This document shows, piece after piece, positions 51,801 to 56,027 of a stretch of DNA of 56,027 bases; position 1 is the stretch's first letter, and the number at the start of each line of letters is the position of its first letter. The notes under the pieces were generated by a model. That model was not told the origin of the DNA and searched no databases. It worked only from the letters and a program-made list of their open reading frames with translations. The position numbers and the translations under genes are program-made. Origin of the DNA: Candidatus Eremiobacterota bacterium (lineage in GTDB: Bacteria; Vulcanimicrobiota; CADAWZ01; Ess09-12); contig JAVHLM010000015.1 of assembly GCA_031082125.1 (NCBI GenBank), positions 106,798 to 162,824 on the forward strand, given 5' to 3'.

Positions 51801-53540
51801 CTCCTCGACGGCTTCAAGGGCAAGAAGGGCCTCGCCCTTGTAATACCAGGACTCCCAGTTTTCGGGATCTTTCTGCATGGCGTCGTTGAAGCACTGGAGA
51901 GCTTCCTCAAACTTCTTGAGCTCCAGGAGGGAGCGGCCTTTCATGATGAGGGCCTTTATTGACTCCTCATTGATGATGATAGCCTGATCAAAGGTGATCA
52001 CCGCCTCACGGTGCCTTCCAAGTGAGGCGAGGGAAATACCCTTATTGATCCAGTCATCCTCGGAGAAAATGTCCTCGGTCTCCTCGAGCGCGTAAGGGGT
52101 GCCAAAAGTCTCTTCATACACTTTTTCAAGCCTTTCCTTGATGGTGAAAAAGCTGTCAAAGCGCTCCTCGGGGTTCTTTTTCACGCAGGTGAGCAGGATC
52201 TCGCCGAGGGAATGGGGGATCTCGGTATTGTAATAATCCGGTGATTCAGGCTCCTTGAAGAGGTGGTTCTGCACCACCTCCGAGGGATCCTCGTTGAAGA
52301 AGGGATTGAAGCCTGTCAGCATCATGTAGAGCACTATGCCAAAGGCATAGATATCGGTCTTTACGCTCGAGGACTTGAGATCAGTGAAAAGCTCCGGCGC
52401 CATGAAAGGCAGAGTCCCTGCCATCGAGGTAGAAGAGCTTGTTACCTTCTTGCCACCATCCTTGAGGGAGATGACAAGCGGCTCGCCTTCTACGGGATTG
52501 TCATCAAATATTTTTCCCAGGCCGAAATCTGAGATCTTGAGAATCCCATCCCTGGTTATGAGGCAGTTTGAAGGCTTGATGTCCCTGTGGATAAGGCCCA
52601 GCTTACGGAATGCGTAATGCATTCCGTCACAGAACTGCATGGCGAAGCTCAGGGCCTGCTTGAGGATGAGAGGGCCCTTTTTCAGCTCATCCTCAAGGTT
52701 GGAGCCCTGCACATACTCAAGGAATATGCAGGGCTTCCCCTGTACGATCCTTACCAGCTTTGCCTGCACGATATGGGGATGGCGTTCCAGGTTGATCCAG
52801 ATCGCCGCCTCCTTGATGAACTGATTGATGACCCGCTCATTCCAGAGGTAACGCTGCTGGTAGGTCTTGAGGGCGAAAAAGGCCACCTCCTCGGGATCAA
52901 AGACCACATAGACGATTCCCATCCCGCCTTTCATGATCTGCTGGACGGTGTATTTTCCCTCTATTATGGCGCCCTCTTTCCACTTCTCCTCCTCTGTGGA
53001 GGGCTTTTGCACCTTTCTGAGATCCTCGGTGATCGCCTCGATTGAGGGCGCTTTTTTGGCGCTCCCTTCGGGCATTGCCTCGACAATCTGGGCGCAGTAA
53101 GCCCCCGCGTCCTGGATCGTGGAAAAGACGGGGAGAAAGATTATGCTGCTTTGTATGCACTCGACAAGAGGCCTGTCAATATAAGCTCTCTCCAGTCTCG
53201 AGCAGATCTCCTCGGCGATCCATTTGAAGCTCTTTTCGAAAATATCAACAGTCCTTGGAGTGACATAGTTCTTCCTGGAAGTGCTGTCATGGCTCTCCTT
53301 TGCCGTGAAGGTGAAGAGGCGGGGATTGATCTTTGTGCCGTCAATATGGTAGAAGCCCTCCATCCCCCTTACCTTCAGAATAAGCAGGGGGGGCTCTTCC
53401 CTGCTGAAGGTCTTCACCTTCACGGCAAAGGCATGGGTGATGTCTATCCAGCGGAATGAAAATTCCCCGTAGTCAAGGGTGACATTGGCACTCTCGTAGC
53501 TGCCGTTCAGCAGCGCGATCCGGGTAAACTTAATCTCCAT
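48804..53540 (-). CDS. Giant Ser/Thr protein kinase with TPR array
   Basis: A 1578-residue protein without a signal peptide or membrane helix. Residues 1-190 are an unknown N-terminal domain. A Hanks-type kinase domain follows (about 198-480): GGMGIVYVVFD glycine loop, Lys225 in FALKTYQQ, LIHRDIKPSNCLI with Asp320, ISDFGLGKIF, and MAPELF, all catalytic residues present. From about 500 to 1480 a long TPR array (some 25 repeats, for example ALECFNRALALFPENEELL) binds partners. It is cytoplasmic and probably phosphorylates proteins docked on its TPRs. No phosphatase of the PP2C type is near. The ribosome site is weak. The region is minus-strand alone, with antisense frames that are shadows. Confidence 0.92.
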   Translation of the reverse strand: MEIKFTRIALLNGSYESANVTLDYGEFSFRWIDITHAFAVKVKTFSREEPPLLILKVRGMEGFYHIDGTKINPRLFTFTAKESHDSTSRKNYVTPRTVDIFEKSFKWIAEEICSRLERAYIDRPLVECIQSSIIFLPVFSTIQDAGAYCAQIVEAMPEGSAKKAPSIEAITEDLRKVQKPSTEEEKWKEGAIIEGKYTVQQIMKGGMGIVYVVFDPEEVAFFALKTYQQRYLWNERVINQFIKEAAIWINLERHPHIVQAKLVRIVQGKPCIFLEYVQGSNLEDELKKGPLILKQALSFAMQFCDGMHYAFRKLGLIHRDIKPSNCLITRDGILKISDFGLGKIFDDNPVEGEPLVISLKDGGKKVTSSSTSMAGTLPFMAPELFTDLKSSSVKTDIYAFGIVLYMMLTGFNPFFNEDPSEVVQNHLFKEPESPDYYNTEIPHSLGEILLTCVKKNPEERFDSFFTIKERLEKVYEETFGTPYALEETEDIFSEDDWINKGISLASLGRHREAVITFDQAIIINEESIKALIMKGRSLLELKKFEEALQCFNDAMQKDPENWESWYYKGEALLALEAVEEAFNCFDFALELNPTRAEVFTSKGKVLARMGHRKRALECFNRALALFPENEELLTEKGNVLLEYQMVQEADECFSKAIEINPRFVNAWIARGEALYRLGFYQESINHYQKALTLSPQDPETNVKIGNNYRELKNYDKARASYYKALQLDRKFSGGYLGNARLLAEMTLRERALQCLKQALSEGLSDIPIMLEMARIHLSMGYFKKALSVCSQILSQDISNRDAGLISDSASYWNGEKEKIIQAITRYRPIEEKKLYGDPHTLLATFCDIDDAITHLKDKIAIKADADLWYLLARIQKMAEAYDDTCFSCEQALLLRDDFQEARNFLDVTQKENEAAKKAREDKKGFLGGLFKKEAKPPSTAGDWFVRGLRKMRRGDENQALESFQQALKFDPSMACCWLCMGKLLKTMGKNEKAEQCFSTFATMSPYSPGYYKYRILSAPQDIDPGTLEDYYHRWIGLLPQNPYSWLAYFSYLIENQKEEELYLLTIELLENFINRWTLSKKSALYWNLRGILAVYLKRHERASKFFARSLHYSASNPFAVLGTAKCDELSGKTQEALRIYKKLSEMDNAAVIGLYLSANLQIEAKNEKESTRLIEEAIKLKPASSLLTIKKAQIFVEFGNFGKFIGFYSSLYHLTHYSVLLHQLRARSLASSGKLHEALTVMKDGLASKADNIHLQKGAGALHLTAHLPEKALEYFENILSLDPLNGPGLIGKGISCYMMHRYNEALSQFEKFLVHYPLDPQIWLLLGATCFQVNDYETSESYFRKALDIQNRFTKGWSNLGIFCLKRGKFAEALHYAERALRIDTENGYAWMCRGAAYRKRGNLDEAYRSIVKALYYVPFDFYGWTQRGLIEFEQKKIAESFESLSKAGETGEKKGWAWYNLGVLSLHLKKVMGTERYFNKALSLQPDLTDAIIGRAVLFKLQGDRNASEKALQALEGKSGDIYQKWKDCLEEETVSLAGLPLMDESEIPFDLPLNFGLEFTEPLHVLHYQRLDDNF

Positions 53541-53572
53541 AGTACACCATTCAGCTCTGTCCCAATGCGGTA

Positions 53573-53992
53573 TTATTCATCAAGAAAGCCGGAAGGTGAA
53601 GGCATCTGGCATGGAGTGCCGTCGATGGTATAGAGAAGCTGGCCTGTGTAAGCATTCCATCCTGCCTCGGTGACACCCCCCGTGTCCGGCAGAAGCTCAA
53701 GTGAGGTCTCAATGGCGACGGTGTGCTCAGGATCTTCCTGGGTATCATTCCTGTCTTGAAAAGTGAAGAGAAGAAAGCGATATCTGTTTCCATTTGTCTT
53801 GACGGGGATGTAGTAAAGCACGTCATGGAAGAGATCCAGGTGGGAATCCAGCATCTTCCGGGAGTCATTGGCATAACATTCAATGACAAGAGTTGATGAA
53901 TCCTTTTCAAAGTAGCCTGCAAGCTCCATGTCCAATTCCGGATGGGTCTCGTAAAGCTTCTTAAGGCCTTCATCAATCATTGCCTGTTCCAT
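53573..53992 (-). CDS. Hypothetical cytoplasmic protein
   Basis: A 139-residue soluble protein. It starts EQAMIDEGLKKLYETHPELD, has a central alpha/beta part (LVIECYANDSRKMLDSHLD, VLYYIPVKTNGNRYRFLLFT) and an acidic C-terminus (GTPCQMPSPSGFLDE). I do not recognise it. It resembles the immunity-type or substrate-docking proteins often found next to kinases only in size. The ATG at 53992 has a GAGGAGG site six bases upstream; the frame is open to 54019 from a TTG. It lies upstream of the giant kinase gene on the same strand, 32 bases away, so the two may be co-transcribed. Confidence 0.7.
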   Translation of the reverse strand: MEQAMIDEGLKKLYETHPELDMELAGYFEKDSSTLVIECYANDSRKMLDSHLDLFHDVLYYIPVKTNGNRYRFLLFTFQDRNDTQEDPEHTVAIETSLELLPDTGGVTEAGWNAYTGQLLYTIDGTPCQMPSPSGFLDE

Positions 53993-54055
53993 GCCGAACC
54001 TCCTCAGCGAAGCCACCAAGCATGCCGCTCATATGCTATATTTACTCTGCCGGGG

Positions 54056-54883
54056 TTATTTACCTGCATTGCCCCTTATTTTTCTTGTTTTCTCATCAGG
54101 CCTGCCCGGGCCCGAGAGAAATTCCCCAAGCATCCTGTTGAATTCTCCAGGTTTATCAACCTGCGGAGAATGGCCGCCGCCCTTTATGAGCCATACGGGG
54201 GCTCCGCCCATAAGCCGCGAGAGGATCCAGGCGTGGTTGATCGAGGTGATACGGTCCTGGTCGCCCCAGATAATGAGAGCGGGCTTGCTGAATGATGCAA
54301 GGGCGCCCTTCATGTCATAGCTCCTGAGTGCCTCATTGGCCGTGCTGAATGTAATGCCGGCCTGGGCGAGGCTTTCATTCATAAGGGCTGTTATTTTCGT
54401 ATCAGCTCCCGGAAAGACAAGGCGGGCATCTTCCACGGAAACACGGGGTGTTCCATCGGCCTTGATCCAGGTGGTGAGCGTGCTGAGAGTCTTTTCCAGC
54501 TCATTTTTATCTACCGAGGGAGTCCCCACAAGCACTATCCTCTCCACAAGTTCAGGAAATCTGGTGGCGCACTCAATGGCTACGACGCCGCCGAGGGAGT
54601 TGCCAACCAGGTGGACCCTGGTGAGGGAGAAGTGCCTGGCGATCTCCGCCACAGAGGCGACCAGCATCTCTATTGAAAAAGATGACGGCTTCTCGGAGCG
54701 GCCGTACCCGGGCAGGTCAGGGGCAATGACGCGGAATTTTCTCGCCATGGGGCCGATGGTCGAGGCCCAGCTTTCAAGGTCTCCCCCGTTGCCGTGGAGG
54801 AGTATCACGGGAAAACCTGTGCCCGACTCTTTGTAACGGACCCTCCCCATGGAAAGGGTGAGGAACTGCTCATGATGAATCAT
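54056..54883 (-). CDS. Alpha/beta hydrolase
   Basis: A 275-residue alpha/beta-hydrolase fold enzyme, normal length. HGNGGDLESW forms the oxyanion strand, VHLVGNSLGGVVAIE the nucleophile elbow (Ser in GNSLGG), WGDQDRIT supplies the acid and GGGHSPQVDKP the His. The closest look is to the MhpC/BphD-like or esterase group; the substrate is unknown. The ATG at 54883 is inside the end of the upstream TauE-like gene (14-base overlap), so it is probably coupled to it. No strong ribosome site is seen. The C-terminal tail is basic (KTRKIRGNAGK). Confidence 0.9.
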   Translation of the reverse strand: MIHHEQFLTLSMGRVRYKESGTGFPVILLHGNGGDLESWASTIGPMARKFRVIAPDLPGYGRSEKPSSFSIEMLVASVAEIARHFSLTRVHLVGNSLGGVVAIECATRFPELVERIVLVGTPSVDKNELEKTLSTLTTWIKADGTPRVSVEDARLVFPGADTKITALMNESLAQAGITFSTANEALRSYDMKGALASFSKPALIIWGDQDRITSINHAWILSRLMGGAPVWLIKGGGHSPQVDKPGEFNRMLGEFLSGPGRPDEKTRKIRGNAGK

Positions 54884-55148
54884 AATCACGTTTTAGACAT
54901 TTTGCTCTCACTTTCCTCTCGCGGAAGATGGCAAGAAGGTAGGAAAAGGAGAGCCAGGCAATAATGAGGGAGAGCACTGTGTTGGTGGCGCTCACTGAAG
55001 AGCCCGTGATGCCCAGCACTGAAAGCTGGTAGGGGACCAGCAGGAGGGCGCCTGACAGGCCTCCCAGAGAGGAGAAAAAGGAGATGGCGAAGGAGTAGAG
55101 GAAAGGCCCCCAGGGAGAGACGGTGATATCGCTGGCGGGGAAGTGCAT
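54870..55148 (-). CDS. C-terminally truncated TauE/SafE-like membrane protein
   Basis: A 92-residue protein with two hydrophobic segments. FISFF-type helix 1 with SSLGGLSGALLLVPYQ and SVSATNTVLSLIIAW match the first repeat of a TauE/SafE subfamily in which GVSGAFLLLPFQxSVLG and PSVSATN are typical. Full-length proteins have about 250 residues and eight helices; here the reading frame ends soon after an RERKV segment that lines up with REGRM of the family. The missing part is replaced by the alpha/beta hydrolase gene, so this is either a decayed remnant or a half-sized protein. The ATG has an AGGT site. Sulfite/sulfonate export by such a stub is unlikely. Confidence 0.62.
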   Translation of the reverse strand: MHFPASDITVSPWGPFLYSFAISFFSSLGGLSGALLLVPYQLSVLGITGSSVSATNTVLSLIIAWLSFSYLLAIFRERKVRAKCLKRDYDSS

Positions 55149-55155
55149 CAGTGAC

Positions 55156-55647
55156 CTATTTCACGCGATCCTTGTAATCTCTCCTGGAGTCGAAGGAGGG
55201 GAAATCTTTTTTCTCATAGAGCACGATGCTCTTGGTTTTACCCAGGCTTATCCGGTAGGCATGGGTGTCCCCGGGGCAGCAGAAGGTGCATTCCTTGCCC
55301 TTCTCAAGCACCTTGTACGATGGTGAGTAACCGTTCTTTCCGGAGACGGAGCATGTGGGGATTGCTTTGATATAGCGCGGGACGAGGCTTTCGAGGCGAG
55401 GAGGGAAGGCATCCTTTTCCTCGTGATATTTCACCAGCGCTATTCTCAGCACCCTCTCGTTGTTCACGCACTGCTCCGTGTTGAAGAGGAAGATCACGGT
55501 AAAATACTCAACGACGAGAGCAAGGAGGATCAGCATGAAGGCGACTATCTTTAATTTCTTTACCGAGGCGAGAATAAGGCACATGACTATGAAAAATACC
55601 AGTGCTGCGGCAGTGCATACTGCCACTTCAAAGGGAGATGCGGTCAT
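55156..55647 (-). CDS. Membrane protein with pilin-like C-terminal domain
   Basis: A 163-residue protein with two close hydrophobic helices (about 8-28 and 33-53), then an extracytoplasmic domain. There CVNNERVLRIALVKYHEEKDAFPP and LVPRYIKAIPTC follow the pattern of pseudopilin heads (xYxxxxGxYPxxLxxLvpxYlxxiP), and a Cys cluster (ECTFCCPGD) may form disulfides. There is no prepilin peptidase signal, so it is anchored by its helices. Function unknown. The ATG has an AAAGGAG site. It is the first gene of a minus-strand set with the TauE-like and hydrolase genes, and starts 50 bases downstream of the non-coding RNA candidate. Confidence 0.72.
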   Translation of the reverse strand: MTASPFEVAVCTAAALVFFIVMCLILASVKKLKIVAFMLILLALVVEYFTVIFLFNTEQCVNNERVLRIALVKYHEEKDAFPPRLESLVPRYIKAIPTCSVSGKNGYSPSYKVLEKGKECTFCCPGDTHAYRISLGKTKSIVLYEKKDFPSFDSRRDYKDRVK

Positions 55648-55698
55648 GATCTGCTCCTTTGAGTCTCCTCTTCTGTGACCGGAAGAAGAGGTATAATA

Positions 55699-55890
55699 GA
55701 AAACTTCCCCGCAAGAGCCGTAGATCCTTGATCATTGAACCTGCTTTCGCAGGTGGGAACCCCTCTGACCTCGCATATCAGGATTCCTGGCCGAAGCCTG
55801 GCATTCACACGTATGCGAGAGTTCCGCTCCCAATGTTCGGGTGTTGGCTCAAATCACCTTAGAACCCACGTACGCTGCAGGGAAGCTCTC
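55699..55890 (-). ncRNA. ssrS: Probable 6S RNA
   Basis: About 190 nt with its own promoter and no protein-coding gene. The 5' end (cttccctgca) pairs with the 3' end (tgcggggaag), one G-U pair, giving a closing stem. ctcgcata/tatgcgag and ggaac/gttcc make the inner stem, and ggc-ttcg-gcc and the stem caggaatcctg lie near the tip. A small hairpin (ccc-gaacatt-ggg) follows ttgagccaaca on the 5' side of the central bubble, in the place and style of the CCAC-loop-GTGG after CUGAGCC in E. coli 6S RNA. The 3' end has ttttc. 6S RNA mimics an open promoter and binds RNA polymerase holoenzyme. Length, rod shape and motif agree; no covariance search was done. Confidence 0.58.
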
Positions 55891-55896
55891 ATCCAT

Positions 55897-55925
55897 ATAA
55901 TAGCACATCTATGGTGATGTTGCAA
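55897..55925 (-). promoter_or_regulatory. Promoter of the 6S-like RNA
   Basis: Minus strand TTGCAA (55925-55920), 17 bases, TATTAT (55902-55897); transcription is expected to begin near 55890. Confidence 0.65.
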
Positions 55926-55932
55926 GTGAGCC

Positions 55933-55954
55933 GGCCGGGAGATTATCCCCGGCC
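55933..55954. repeat. GC-rich hairpin, 7-bp arms
   Basis: ggccggg / cccggcc with an 8-base loop, just upstream of the 6S-like promoter. No T-run on either strand. It may end a transcript entering from the right. The remaining bases to 56027 show no gene. Confidence 0.45.
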
Positions 55955-56027
55955 TCCTGACACAGAGTTACTATGAGACCCCTGCACAATGAAATGCAAT
56001 CTGTCAGCTTTGCTCCAAGCGCCTACT

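Noticed and set aside
55659-55917. Two short plus-strand frames of 60-67 residues over the 6S-like region
   Set aside because: No ribosome sites, and the DNA is better explained by a structured RNA on the minus strand.
1-56027. CRISPR arrays, tRNA or rRNA genes
   Set aside because: No regularly spaced repeats, no TTCGANTC-type T-loop in a cloverleaf setting and no rRNA-like sequence were found by reading both strands.

Overview
The window is GC-rich bacterial chromosome, densely packed on both strands with nearly all genes intact. I see no rRNA, tRNA, insertion sequence, integrase, phage gene or CRISPR array. No taxonomic marker fixes the lineage. Sec signal peptides, a lipoprotein signal, type IV prepilin-like proteins, a YtxJ-type bacilliredoxin, very long TPR proteins (kinase and CHAT protease) and several large secreted proteins without a recognisable family fit a poorly sampled, free-living bacterial phylum. 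That placement is inference.

Layout. 1-8456: housekeeping and envelope genes: a cut-off low-complexity protein, a PilZ protein, a phosphoesterase, a YihY/BrkB membrane protein, an RNase Z-like hydrolase, a lytic transglycosylase, an OPA-type transporter fused to a zinc ribbon, and a thioredoxin/CcdA/TlpA operon. 8671-13171: secreted cyclophilin, a secreted six-hairpin-glycosidase-like protein and a clostripain-family protease. 13201-17828 (minus): one operon, gnd-tal-rpiB-sodN-zwf, joining the NADPH-yielding pentose phosphate pathway to a nickel superoxide dismutase that carries its own Sec signal. 17979-22284 (plus): a sensor kinase with a degenerate receiver, then a three-gene cassette of a ubiquitin-like small protein ending in Gly, an unknown protein and a ThiF/E1-like enzyme. 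22317-28144: an orphan HicB-like protein with its own promoter, a vWA protein with a Ro60-like layout, bacilliredoxin, an ABM monooxygenase/iron-ADH pair and glutamate dehydrogenase. 28295-37009: an APH-fold kinase, a HAD hydrolase, secreted unknowns, three prepilin-like genes and a large membrane-anchored unknown.

37085-48799 is the most unusual part. A near-consensus promoter inside a perfect 9-bp dyad drives a leaderless MerR gene and a VIT/vWA gene to the left. The same dyad carries a possible divergent promoter towards a secreted zinc-finger protein, a secreted 1290-residue TPR-CHAT protease, a second zinc-finger paralogue and a persulfide dioxygenase-rhodanese fusion. These are followed by a RelA/SpoT-like protein, a small unknown and a secreted tandem chagasin-type protease inhibitor. 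48804-55647 (minus) holds a 1578-residue Ser/Thr kinase-TPR protein, an alpha/beta hydrolase, a truncated TauE-like gene and a membrane protein with a pilin-like tail. At 55699-55890 (minus) a promoter-preceded, rod-folding, about 190-nt sequence with no gene in it is a good candidate for 6S RNA.

The two best candidates for undescribed systems are the Ubl/unknown/E1-like cassette (20653-22284) and the MerR-VIT-vWA // ZnF-TPR-CHAT-ZnF locus (37085-45163).
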